NCBI GenBank assembly: GCA_947479755.1 | Contig: CANKAM010000010.1 | Span: 28,209 to 92,208 of the forward strand | Length of the DNA stretch: 64,000 nt | Direction: 5' to 3' | DNA from: Bacteroidota bacterium | GTDB lineage: Bacteria; Bacteroidota; Bacteroidia; SXHM01 | In this document: one piece after another, positions 36,446 through 44,584 of the stretch | Layout of the letters: each line of letters starts with the position of its first letter | Position numbering within the stretch: the stretch's first letter is position 1 | Position numbers and translations under genes: made by a program | Notes under the pieces: model-generated | What the model was told of the DNA's origin: nothing | The model's input: the letters and a program-made list of their open reading frames with translations, nothing else | Databases searched by the model: none

Positions 36446-37264
36446 CTATTCGTGCAACACCAACATAGGTACGTGCGTATGAAAAGCCAATTGCTTGGTT
36501 ATGCTGCGATGGAAGATGCTTTTGAAAAATCCTGTTTTACGTTCTATCATCACTAATAGGTCAGGGTTGTTAGTGTGCAGGTATTCATCAATACCGGCAG
36601 CCTTATCTTCATTTTCAATAAAACTGTATGCGTGTTTAATTCCATTAAAAAGATGGTCAATTTTCAATCCTTCATAGCCTTGATTTACATCTGTTATTTT
36701 GCCTTTATCAAGTATGTTTAGAATAGTAATTTCTGCATTACTTGTTTTTGCAAGGGTTACTATAGTTTCTAAACTATCTTGCTTTTCAATATGTTTGTAA
36801 TCAGCAGCAAAAACAATGCTCTGCAGGTTTTTGAATTCTGTCTTTGACGGAACCATCAGTAATGGACAGTTGATGCTTTTGGCTGCTGCTGCCGAATTAC
36901 TTCCCAATAATGCTTCCCTTAAACCCGAGGCTCCTTGTGTACCCATCACAACGTAATCTACTTTCTTTTCTCGTGCAACTGCGTTTAGAATATCAACTAA
37001 GTTGCCGAACTGAGAAACCGTTTCAAAAGTATTATTGTCAGCAATTTTCATTGCTTTAACTGCGTTAAGTTCACTTTCCAATCCTTGCTTTGATGTTTTC
37101 ATCAGAATATCTTCAACTGAAATTAATACTTCGGGCGGAGTGTAAGGTGCCTGCCATGTATTAAGCAGAATAAAATGATTACCGGAGCCGAAGAATTGAA
37201 GCGCATATTTTAATGCATTTCGCGCATTGGAAGAAAAATCGGTTGGCAGCAGGATGTTTTTCAT
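36446..37264 (-). CDS. Tandem-domain universal stress protein
   Basis: 272 residues, two UspA domains (~1-145 and ~150-272). The first opens NILLPTDFSSNARNALKYAL and has the nucleotide-binding block VMGTQGASGLREALLGSNS. The second is more diverged and lacks a clear G-x2-G-x9-G loop. Cytoplasmic; often induced at low oxygen. Its promoter carries a TGA-N6-TCA operator at the same spacing as the cbb3 operon promoter, so it is probably part of the same regulon. Confidence 0.92.
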   Translation of the reverse strand: MKNILLPTDFSSNARNALKYALQFFGSGNHFILLNTWQAPYTPPEVLISVEDILMKTSKQGLESELNAVKAMKIADNNTFETVSQFGNLVDILNAVAREKKVDYVVMGTQGASGLREALLGSNSAAAAKSINCPLLMVPSKTEFKNLQSIVFAADYKHIEKQDSLETIVTLAKTSNAEITILNILDKGKITDVNQGYEGLKIDHLFNGIKHAYSFIENEDKAAGIDEYLHTNNPDLLVMIERKTGFFKSIFHRSITKQLAFHTHVPMLVLHE

Positions 37265-37289
37265 ATTTCAGTTCGGTTATATGTAAATG

Positions 37290-37332
37290 CAAATATCTAC
37301 TAGCCTTGTTCAATGTTTAATGAGGTTCATCA
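37290..37332 (-). promoter_or_regulatory. usp promoter with CRP/FNR-type operator
   Basis: The operator on the minus strand is TGAT-GAAC-CTCA (37332-37321, centre 37326.5). The -7 box GATATTTG ends at 37290, 36.5 bp from the operator centre, giving an operator near -42 (class II activator position). Confidence 0.68.
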
Positions 37333-37342
37333 GTCATGGATA

Positions 37343-37354
37343 TGATTAATGTCA
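37343..37354. promoter_or_regulatory. Central CRP/FNR-type operator between usp and arsR
   Basis: TGAT-TAAT-GTCA, centre 37348.5. It lies exactly 22 bp from the operators on both sides, so three sites share one DNA face. Confidence 0.6.
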
Positions 37355-37364
37355 TGTTTTTGCA

Positions 37365-37407
37365 TGAGCGACATCACATCTTAAACACTGCTTTCAATCC
37401 AATTTTG
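37365..37407 (+). promoter_or_regulatory. arsR promoter with CRP/FNR-type operator
   Basis: TGAG-CGAC-ATCA at 37365-37376 (centre 37370.5) and -7 box CAATTTTG ending at 37407, again 36.5 bp apart. Confidence 0.65.
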
Positions 37408-37430
37408 CACCAACAAAAAACTATGTTATA

Positions 37431-37715
37431 ATGAAAAATAATGAAAATGTTCAGGTTGCATCCGTTTTGCGTGCAGCGGGTCATGTTGTGCGAGTAGAGA
37501 TACTTGAATTGCTCAACAAAGAAGGTGAAGTTTCTGTGAATGATATTTGCGAGAAACTAAAAATCGAGCAATCACTCACCTCTCACCACCTCAGTCTGCT
37601 TGCTAAAGCAGGATACATTAAAGGAACTCGCAGAGGGAAATTTATTTTCTACTCTGTTGCATCGCGCGAACTTTTTGGTTTTCTGCAGGTTGCCAAAAAG
37701 CAATTGGGTATATAG
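37431..37715 (+). CDS. ArsR-type winged-helix regulator without metal site
   Basis: 94 residues. The winged helix is clear: RVEILELLNKEGEVSVNDIC, then LKIEQSLTSHHLSLLAKAGYIK (recognition helix SLTSHHLSLL) and wing GTRRGKFIFYSV. The ELCVCDL-like metal motif of ArsR/SmtB is absent; there is a single Cys (~45), so it is not a canonical metal sensor and may sense redox or act constitutively. It lies upstream of the PAS kinase and receiver-CRP genes, behind a CRP/FNR-type operator. Confidence 0.88.
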   Translation: MKNNENVQVASVLRAAGHVVRVEILELLNKEGEVSVNDICEKLKIEQSLTSHHLSLLAKAGYIKGTRRGKFIFYSVASRELFGFLQVAKKQLGI

Positions 37716-37739
37716 ATTAATCATTCCTTTAGGAAATGA

Positions 37740-37747
37740 TAATTTTG
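37740..37747 (+). promoter_or_regulatory. Possible separate promoter for the histidine kinase
   Basis: TAATTTTG fits TAnnTTTG exactly. Transcription would start near 37753, where an ATG in frame with the kinase lies; that ORF is closed after ten codons by TAA at 37783-37785. Confidence 0.4.
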
Positions 37748-37809
37748 CCGGAATGGAATACCTGATTGCAATAATTAACTCTTAATATCTACGAGCTATC
37801 TATCAGATA

Positions 37810-39687
37810 TTGTTTGAATCGGCCGGTGAAGGATTGCTTGTTGCAAACAAGGAAGGGACTATTCTCATGGCCAATCCTCGTGTTTGCGAAATGTTCGGTT
37901 ATTCAAAAATCGAATTGATTGGTAAAGAAATAGACATGTTGGTGCCCGACCACTTGCGGCACAGACACATAAAGCACCGTGAAGGTTACCATCATCATCC
38001 TAAAAAACGATCCATGGGCAAGGGTGTTGATCTTCAGTGTCAACGAAAGGATGGTTCTTCTTTTCCTGTTGAAATAAGTCTTAATTATTTTGAAAACGAA
38101 GATGATACGCTGGTGATGGCATTGCTCACCGATATAACCGAACGTAAAAAAGCGGATAGTGATTTGTCGAAAACCTTAAAAGAGTTTGCTGATTATAAAA
38201 TTGCCTTGGATGAAGCCGCTATTGTAGCCATCACAGACCAGAAAGGAATTATCATGCATGCTAATGATAATTTCTGTAAAATTTCAAAATACAGCAGAGA
38301 AGAATTGATAGGACAAGATCATCGCATTGTCAATTCAGGCCATCATTCCAAAGAATTTATCCGAAACCTTTGGACTACTATAGCCAATGGTAAAGTTTGG
38401 AAAGGAGAGTTGAAGAACAAAGCAAAAGACGGAACTACTTATTGGGTAGATACCACTATTATCCCTTTTCTGAATGAGGAAGGAAAGCCTTATCAATACG
38501 TTGCAATACGTGCAGATATTACCGAAAGAAAGCTGATGGATGAAAGAATACTTCAGATAAATAATGAGTTGGAACAGAGGGTGGAGGATCGAACAGAAGC
38601 CTTGCGTGAAAGCGAAAAGCTTTACAGCACCATTGCCCGCAATTTCCCCAACGGAACTATCAGCGTATTTGATCAAGAACTTCGTTATGTTTTTGTAGAA
38701 GGTAAAGAACTTTATAAAATAGGAGTTACCAGCAAAGACCTCATCGGAACAAACTATCTCGATAGGCTTCCAAAAGATATTGGAGCAAATATTAAAACAC
38801 ATCTGTTCAATGTTTTTAAGGGAATAAGTACTTCTTTTGAATTTGAATACCGCAATAACCATTACATACTTAATGCGGTTCCTATGCCTGACAACAAAGG
38901 CATTACCCGTCAGATTTTGGTGGTGGAACAAAATGTAACTAAGCAAAAGAAAGCAGAGAACGAAATACGCAAATCATTGGAGAAAGAAAAAGAACTCAAC
39001 GAATTGAAATCCCGTTTTGTGTCCATGGCTTCTCATGAATTTCGGACACCGCTTAGTACTATTCTCTCATCCGTTTCATTGGTTCAGAAATATGATTCTC
39101 CTGAAAATGAAGACAAGCGAGAAAAGCATATTATAAGAATTAAATCTGCTGTTAATAATTTAACGGGAATTTTGAATGATTTCCTTTCGCTTGATAAACT
39201 CGAAACAGGTAAAGTTGAAAATAACCCGGTTGAATTTGATGTTGTAAAGTTTGCGGAGGAAATGACCGAAGAGATGCAAGCTGTTGCCAAAAAAGGACAA
39301 AGCGTCATTTATAAACACAGCGGCAAAAACACTATTGTAGTAGCTGATAAGCATATTCTTAAAAACATACTTCATAATCTGCTCTCTAATGCAAGTAAAT
39401 ATTCCGGTGAAGGAACAGAGGTCAGTTTTAATACCTTTAGTGATAAAACTAAATTAAAAATAGAAATTCGCGACAATGGAATTGGAATCCCTGAAGAAGA
39501 AAAGCAGCATATGTTTGAGCGTTTTTTCAGAGCAAAAAACGCAGTAAACATAGGTGGAACAGGGTTGGGTCTTAACATTGTTAAAAAGTACACAGAACTG
39601 CTAAATGGCGAAATAGGATTTGAAAGCAAAGCAGGTGAAGGCACTACCTTCACTCTTATTATTCCACTTAAACCAAAAGCGAAATAA
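37810..39687 (+). CDS. Three-PAS sensor histidine kinase, FixL-like
   Basis: 625 residues from TTG 37810. There is no ATG between the in-frame TAA at 37783-37785 and the PAS domain; an ATG at 37753 is in frame just before that TAA. PAS1 (~1-112) has RHRHIKHREGYHHHP and MGKG; its His-53 aligns without gaps to the heme His of rhizobial FixL, but the FixL distal Arg is replaced by Val. PAS2 (~128-245) and a diverged PAS3 (~275-385) follow a short coiled coil. HisKA has His-409 in MASHEFRTPL. HATPase has NLLSNASKYS, DNGIGIP and GGTGLGLNIV. There is no membrane segment, so it is cytoplasmic. The receiver-CRP gene follows after 15 nt and is the obvious phosphotransfer partner. Confidence 0.9.
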   Translation: MFESAGEGLLVANKEGTILMANPRVCEMFGYSKIELIGKEIDMLVPDHLRHRHIKHREGYHHHPKKRSMGKGVDLQCQRKDGSSFPVEISLNYFENEDDTLVMALLTDITERKKADSDLSKTLKEFADYKIALDEAAIVAITDQKGIIMHANDNFCKISKYSREELIGQDHRIVNSGHHSKEFIRNLWTTIANGKVWKGELKNKAKDGTTYWVDTTIIPFLNEEGKPYQYVAIRADITERKLMDERILQINNELEQRVEDRTEALRESEKLYSTIARNFPNGTISVFDQELRYVFVEGKELYKIGVTSKDLIGTNYLDRLPKDIGANIKTHLFNVFKGISTSFEFEYRNNHYILNAVPMPDNKGITRQILVVEQNVTKQKKAENEIRKSLEKEKELNELKSRFVSMASHEFRTPLSTILSSVSLVQKYDSPENEDKREKHIIRIKSAVNNLTGILNDFLSLDKLETGKVENNPVEFDVVKFAEEMTEEMQAVAKKGQSVIYKHSGKNTIVVADKHILKNILHNLLSNASKYSGEGTEVSFNTFSDKTKLKIEIRDNGIGIPEEEKQHMFERFFRAKNAVNIGGTGLGLNIVKKYTELLNGEIGFESKAGEGTTFTLIIPLKPKAK

Positions 39688-39702
39688 TTTAACCAAAAGG
39701 CC

Positions 39703-40758
39703 ATGAAAAAAACAATTTTACTTATAGAAGACAATGTTGAGGTTCGGGAAAATACTGCCGAAATTCTGGAACTTTCCAACTACAAAGTGCTTACTGCAGA
39801 AAACGGTAAAATAGGTGTTGACGTAGCTAAAAAATCAAAACCTGATTTGATTATCTGTGATATTATGATGCCGGAAATGGACGGCTACGGAGTTTTGTTC
39901 ATGTTGGGTAAAGACCCAGAAACATCAGGTATTCCCTTTATTTTTCTTACCGCCAAAGCGGAAAAGAGTGATATCCGCAGAGGAATGGAATTAGGTGCAG
40001 ATGATTACCTGACCAAACCGTTTGATGAAATGGCCTTGCTTAATGCCATTGAAATACGTTTGAAAAAGAACGAAATATTTAAAAAGGCATTTAGGAAAAA
40101 TGAAGATGGTCTAACTGAATTTTTAAATGATGCCAGAGGAGTTGAAGAACTTCAGAAACTTTCGGAGTCGCGCAAAAATCGCACTTTTAAAAAGAAGGAT
40201 ATCATTTTCCATGAAGGTGATTTTCCGTATAACCTTTATTTTATTGTTAAAGGAAAAGTAAAAAACTTTAAAATGAATCGTGACGGAAAGGAATACATTA
40301 CCGGTATTTCAAAAGAAGGTGATTTTATCGGCTACATGGATATTCTTGAAAATACTGATTTTACTGAATCGTCAGAGGCAATGGAAGATACGGAAATACA
40401 GACTATCGTACGACAGGATTTTCTTTCGCTGATATACAGCAACCGCGATGTGGCTGCCAAGTTTATAAAAATGCTTTCGGGTGATTTGAAGGAGCGCGAA
40501 GAGCGCATGCTTAACCTCGCCTATAACTCCGTGCGTAAACGCACAGCAGATGCTTTACTTATGTTGCAAAAGCGCTACAACGGAGAGGAGACCGGAAAAT
40601 CTTTACCGGTTTCGCGCGAAGACCTTGCTGGAATTGTGGGCACTTCTACCGAGTCGGTTATACGCACGCTGAGTGATTTTAAAGAAGAAAAACTCATCAT
40701 TATTGAGGGGCGCAACATTACCCTGCTAAGCAGCGACAAGTTAAAAAAAATCTGGTAA
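39703..40758 (+). CDS. Receiver domain fused to CRP/FNR-type transcription factor
   Basis: 351 residues. The receiver domain (~1-122) has the acidic pocket IEDN, phospho-Asp 53 in IICDIMMPEMDG, and Lys ~105 in LTKPFDE. A linker leads to a cyclic-nucleotide-binding-type barrel (~150-265: KKKDIIFHEGDFPYNLYFIV, KEGDFIGYMDIL) and a Crp-type HTH (~285-345: LPVSREDLAGIVGTSTESVI, RTLSDFKEEKLI). No FNR iron-sulfur cysteines are present. A phosphorylation-controlled CRP-family activator encoded next to its kinase and to the cbb3 oxidase genes suggests it binds the TGA-N6-TCA sites found at four nearby promoters. This is inference. Confidence 0.93.
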   Translation: MKKTILLIEDNVEVRENTAEILELSNYKVLTAENGKIGVDVAKKSKPDLIICDIMMPEMDGYGVLFMLGKDPETSGIPFIFLTAKAEKSDIRRGMELGADDYLTKPFDEMALLNAIEIRLKKNEIFKKAFRKNEDGLTEFLNDARGVEELQKLSESRKNRTFKKKDIIFHEGDFPYNLYFIVKGKVKNFKMNRDGKEYITGISKEGDFIGYMDILENTDFTESSEAMEDTEIQTIVRQDFLSLIYSNRDVAAKFIKMLSGDLKEREERMLNLAYNSVRKRTADALLMLQKRYNGEETGKSLPVSREDLAGIVGTSTESVIRTLSDFKEEKLIIIEGRNITLLSSDKLKKIW

Positions 40759-40781
40759 ATGATATAAATCAGTTTATGTAC

Positions 40782-40824
40782 TGATAACTATCATCGTACA
40801 AAAATTGCCCCGCATGCATTTTTG
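40782..40824 (+). promoter_or_regulatory. ccoI-cluster promoter with CRP/FNR-type operator
   Basis: TGAT-AACT-ATCA at 40782-40793 (centre 40787.5), -7 box CATTTTTG ending at 40824, 36.5 bp apart. The whole segment (ACTGA-N6-TCAT, TACAAAA, GCATTTTTGT) matches the ccoS promoter at 44348-44390. Confidence 0.75.
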
Positions 40825-40853
40825 TTCTGTTAAAAACTTAAAACCCTTTTCAT

Positions 40854-41030
40854 ATGAACAAAAACAAAATTATAGCTGTTGTAATAGCTGCAATTACCTA
40901 CTTGGTTTTTATGCCTGTTGCTTATTTTGATATTGATTTGGCACATCCTGTAAAAGGTGTGTTCTGTTTCCTGTTTACAATTTTTGGTTTCCTCGGCACT
41001 ATGTTTTTCTGGGGTAAGAAAGCCAATTGA
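40854..41030 (+). CDS. Small two-helix membrane protein upstream of ccoI
   Basis: 58 residues, starting MNKNKIIAVVIAAITYLVFM and ending FFWGKKAN. Two hydrophobic helices (~6-24 and ~34-54) are joined by a short acidic loop with FDIDLAHP. I recognise no named family. It lies 24 nt after the predicted start of transcription and 8 nt before ccoI, so it should be made together with the copper ATPase under low-oxygen control. It could be a small assembly factor of the oxidase or of CcoI; no motif proves that. Confidence 0.75.
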   Translation: MNKNKIIAVVIAAITYLVFMPVAYFDIDLAHPVKGVFCFLFTIFGFLGTMFFWGKKAN

Positions 41031-41038
41031 CTTCTTAA

Positions 41039-43438
41039 ATGTCAGAATATACCAATGTAGGAAAAGTACTTAAATGCACGCACTGCGGTGAGAACTGCGC
41101 AGAGGAAACTATTCTGGCAAGCGGAAAAAGTTTTTGCTGCGAAGGATGCAAATTGGTTTACGAGATACTGGACGAGAATAATCTCTGCACCTATTACAGC
41201 CTTAACAATCGTCCGGGAATATCACAAAAGAACCAATCTAAGAACAGGTATGGTTATCTGCGCGATGCAGCATTGCGCGAAAAGCTTATTAGTTTTTCGG
41301 ACGGACAAAAAACTACTGTAAACTTCCGTGTGCCACAGGTGCATTGCAGTTCCTGTATTTGGCTGCTGGAGAATATGTCGAAACTGAACAAAGGGATTAT
41401 TTCTTCACGGGTTAACTTTCTGAAAAAGGAAGTAACCATTTTCTTTATGGATAAAGAAATTCAGTTGGCTGAAGTGGCCGAACTGCTTGCCAACATCGGT
41501 TATCCTCCTGAGATAAACCTGTCAGACGAACAGACAATAAAACAAAAAAAAGATTATTCGCGCTGGTATAAAATAGGAGTGGCGGGTTTCTGTTTCGGCA
41601 ATATTATGTTGCTCAGTTTTCCTGAATACTTGACGGGTAAATCGGTACTGGAACCATCGTTTAAATTATTATTCGGGTATCTGAACATTGCATTATCGCT
41701 GCCGATTTTCTTTTACAGTGCTGCTGAGTTTTTTAAATCGGCATTCTACAGCCTGCGCCAGAAGTTTATCAATATTGATGTACCCATTGCATTGGGTATT
41801 GCGGTTATGTTTATCCGCAGCGTTACCGAAATTGTGTTGCAAGCCGGACCTGGCTACATGGATTCAATGGCTGCCCTGGTTTTCCTGATGCTGGTGGGGC
41901 GCTGGTTTCAGAACCAGACGTATCACACACTGTCGTTTGAGCGAGATTATAAATCGTATTTTCCGGTAGCGGTTACGTTGTTAAAGAATGAGGAGGAGCA
42001 AAGTATTCCGCTATCGAAATTGAAAGTAGGCAACCGTATTCTGGTGCGCAATAATGAGATTATTTCTGCTGATTCAATTCTGCTTTCGGGTGAGGCCAAT
42101 ATTGATTACAGCTTTGTAACAGGCGAATCGCAGCCCTTGAAGATTACAAAAGGTGCTACTGTTTTTGCAGGTGGCAAACAGTGTGGCAGCGCCATTAAAG
42201 TAGAGGTGATTAAAAATGTTTCGCAGAGTTACCTTACTGAATTGTGGAACAACGAAATCTTTTCTGCAACCGATAAAGACAAACACGAGCCGCTGATTAA
42301 TGTTATCAGCAAATATTTTACGGTAGCTATTATTTTGATTGCTGTTGGTTCGGCTTTGTGGTGGTTTCCGTCTGACCTGCACAAGGCACTGGACGCTTTT
42401 ACTGCGGTGTTGATTATTGCCTGTCCCTGCGCCTTGGCTTTGTCATCGCCTTTCACTTTAGGACACATTGTTCGCGTTTTTGGTAAGAATGGTTTTTACC
42501 TGAAGAATGCAGCAGTGGTGGAGAGCATTGCCAAAACCACTCATTTTGTTTTTGACAAAACAGGAACTATTACTGTTGCCGGAGGTTCGCATGTGGTGTA
42601 TGAAGGCGAAGAACTGAATGCACAGGAATTGGTTGCGCTGAAATCATTATTCAGTCAGAGTTCGCATCCGTTGAGTGCTGCTATTGCGCAAAGTATTTCA
42701 GCAAATGGACAGGCAGGCATCAGCGGTTTTTCTGAACTTCCGGGAAAAGGTATTAAGGGCAAGGCAGGGGAGATGGAACTGAAGGCAGGCGCTGCTGTAT
42801 TTGCAGGCACGGTTGATAGCGGCAATGTAAAGTCTTCGCGTGTGTATGTAAACATCAACGGCAACTACAAAGGCGTTTTCAGTCTTAATATTCAGTATCG
42901 CGAGGGACTGAAAGAAATGCTGCACACGCTTTCATCGGAGTATGAACTGGCGCTTGTTTCGGGTGATAATGCTTCAGAAGAAAAAACGCTGACCACTGTT
43001 TTTCCTGCGGGTTCGGTGCTGCGCTTTAACTACTCACCGCAGGATAAACTTGATTTTGTAAAACACCTGCAAACCAGCAAACACAAGGTGCTGATGGTGG
43101 GTGACGGACTGAACGATGCTGGTGCGCTGAAACAAAGCGACACGGGTATTTCGGTTTCTAACAACCTGAATAATTTTTCGCCTGCGTGTGATGCAATATT
43201 GGAGGGTAGCAATTTTCAAAAGCTTCCGTTGCTGATTGCGTTTGCTAAAAAATCATCGGTCATCATCGGAATCTCGCTGGTGATCTCGCTGCTGTATAAT
43301 GCAGTGGGACTTAGTTTTGCGGTGCAGGGTTTGCTCTCGCCTGTTTTTGCGGCTGTGCTGATGCCGCTGAGTTCAATTACGGTGGTTGCCTTTGTTACGT
43401 TGAGTGTGAAGGTGATGGCTGTGAGAATGAGACTGTAA
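41039..43438 (+). CDS. ccoI: Copper-translocating P-type ATPase for cbb3 oxidase assembly (CcoI)
   Basis: 799 residues. An N-terminal cysteine cluster (CTHCGENC ... CCEGC, ~13-41) is followed by an HMA domain with VHCSSCIWLL (~100-109). Membrane part with CPC at ~462 (ACPCALALSSP), phosphorylated Asp ~506 in FDKTGTIT, and GDGLNDAGAL hinge. The N-terminal cluster marks the CcoI/FixI subtype that supplies copper to the CuB site of cbb3 oxidase rather than general copper export. It is expressed from the CRP/FNR-type promoter with the small membrane protein. The downstream neighbour is convergent, 4 nt away. Confidence 0.93.
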   Translation: MSEYTNVGKVLKCTHCGENCAEETILASGKSFCCEGCKLVYEILDENNLCTYYSLNNRPGISQKNQSKNRYGYLRDAALREKLISFSDGQKTTVNFRVPQVHCSSCIWLLENMSKLNKGIISSRVNFLKKEVTIFFMDKEIQLAEVAELLANIGYPPEINLSDEQTIKQKKDYSRWYKIGVAGFCFGNIMLLSFPEYLTGKSVLEPSFKLLFGYLNIALSLPIFFYSAAEFFKSAFYSLRQKFINIDVPIALGIAVMFIRSVTEIVLQAGPGYMDSMAALVFLMLVGRWFQNQTYHTLSFERDYKSYFPVAVTLLKNEEEQSIPLSKLKVGNRILVRNNEIISADSILLSGEANIDYSFVTGESQPLKITKGATVFAGGKQCGSAIKVEVIKNVSQSYLTELWNNEIFSATDKDKHEPLINVISKYFTVAIILIAVGSALWWFPSDLHKALDAFTAVLIIACPCALALSSPFTLGHIVRVFGKNGFYLKNAAVVESIAKTTHFVFDKTGTITVAGGSHVVYEGEELNAQELVALKSLFSQSSHPLSAAIAQSISANGQAGISGFSELPGKGIKGKAGEMELKAGAAVFAGTVDSGNVKSSRVYVNINGNYKGVFSLNIQYREGLKEMLHTLSSEYELALVSGDNASEEKTLTTVFPAGSVLRFNYSPQDKLDFVKHLQTSKHKVLMVGDGLNDAGALKQSDTGISVSNNLNNFSPACDAILEGSNFQKLPLLIAFAKKSSVIIGISLVISLLYNAVGLSFAVQGLLSPVFAAVLMPLSSITVVAFVTLSVKVMAVRMRL

Positions 43439-43442
43439 ATTA

Positions 43443-44234
43443 TTAGTGATAATAAGGATAAACATCACCATCCGGAGTTTCACAGCCCCGGCTTATTTCT
43501 TTGTTGTGTTTGATTAATTCCTGCATCCAGAAGCGGTTGGCATCTTTGGAGCGTTTTTGCAGTTCGGCAATGTCTTTGTCTTTTTCTGCGGCTTCGTTCA
43601 TGCAGTTGGAATAGATATCAATTCTTCCTGTAGCATTGCCAAGTCCTGGTACTTTGGTTGACAGGCGGTTTACTTCTTTCATGCCCCAGTATTCCTGTTC
43701 ATCCCAGAGGCTGTCGCTGCCGGAGGTCATGGGCAGCAGACTTTCGTAATCGCTCCATGCTTCAATAAAGGTTATCTGGCCCTGATCGTTAAAGGTAAAC
43801 TCCTCGTAAATGGGGCAGGGTGTTTCGCTGTAATTAAAAACTACATGGCAGCGGCAGAAGGGTTGTGTATCAAAGCCGCGGCAATCGAGCAGGTTGTATT
43901 TGGTGGGGTTTAGTTTGAGCATAACATCGGTTGCAACCAGTGCTGTTTTGCGGAAGCCTGTAAGCAGCATCCAGGGAGGCCACTCCCATCGGATAACTAG
44001 GTCGGAATACTCGGGCTGCACCTTCACAGAAATATCTGATTGCATGGTTTGAAAGTATTTTGTGCCTTGTTCTGCATAATAGGTTGCGGGAAATTTTGGG
44101 CTGAGGTTGGATGACAATGCCCCCTCATTAATACAGTTTATTTTTCCAACAGAACTTTGAACAATTTGTTTGGATGTGGAGCATGCTATGCAGCAGAACA
44201 AAATCAGGAATAATAATAACATGTTTATTTTCAT
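43443..44234 (-). CDS. Predicted lipoprotein of unknown function
   Basis: 263 residues from ATG 44234 (an ATG at 44261 is also open). The N-terminus MKINMLLLFLILFCCIACST is a short hydrophobic signal with a lipobox-like CIAC, suggesting a lipid-anchored periplasmic or outer-membrane protein. The mature part has eight further Cys and a repeated theme of acidic and aromatic residues, but no domain I recognise. It is convergent with ccoI and divergent from the ccoS operon; no CRP/FNR-type site is placed for its own promoter. Confidence 0.7.
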   Translation of the reverse strand: MKINMLLLFLILFCCIACSTSKQIVQSSVGKINCINEGALSSNLSPKFPATYYAEQGTKYFQTMQSDISVKVQPEYSDLVIRWEWPPWMLLTGFRKTALVATDVMLKLNPTKYNLLDCRGFDTQPFCRCHVVFNYSETPCPIYEEFTFNDQGQITFIEAWSDYESLLPMTSGSDSLWDEQEYWGMKEVNRLSTKVPGLGNATGRIDIYSNCMNEAAEKDKDIAELQKRSKDANRFWMQELIKHNKEISRGCETPDGDVYPYYH

Positions 44235-44347
44235 ACACTGCAAAAGTATTTTTTTTAGCAAATGAATTTTGATGGATGATTATCTCACTTTATTGCCAAT
44301 TTCAAAGTTCGCTAAACCATTTTCCTGACATAAATCATATTTCATAC

Positions 44348-44390
44348 TGACCACTGTCATTCATACAAAAGTATGACTATCGCATTTTTG
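44348..44390 (+). promoter_or_regulatory. cco operon promoter with CRP/FNR-type operator
   Basis: TGAC-CACT-GTCA at 44348-44359 (centre 44353.5) and -7 box CATTTTTG ending at 44390, 36.5 bp apart, as at three other promoters nearby. ccoS starts ~12 nt after the predicted start of transcription. Confidence 0.78.
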
Positions 44391-44407
44391 TCCCTGAAAA
44401 AATAAAA

Positions 44408-44581
44408 ATGAGCGCCATCTTCCTCCTTATAGGTATCAGTTTATTAGTAGCAGTAGGATTTTTAGTCGCCTTTCTCTGGGCAGTAAAAACCAATCAATAC
44501 GAAGATGACTACACGCCCTCAGTCCGCATACTTTTTAACGACACACCCCCAAATAACAACGAAACAACAAAACCCGAATAA
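44408..44581 (+). CDS. ccoS: cbb3 oxidase assembly protein CcoS
   Basis: 57 residues. One membrane helix (~4-26) is followed by the conserved AVKTNQYEDDYTP ... RILFND, as in FixS/CcoS, needed for cofactor insertion into CcoN. It is first in the cco operon, with ccoNO starting 3 nt after its stop. Confidence 0.88.
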   Translation: MSAIFLLIGISLLVAVGFLVAFLWAVKTNQYEDDYTPSVRILFNDTPPNNNETTKPE

Positions 44582-44584
44582 ACT

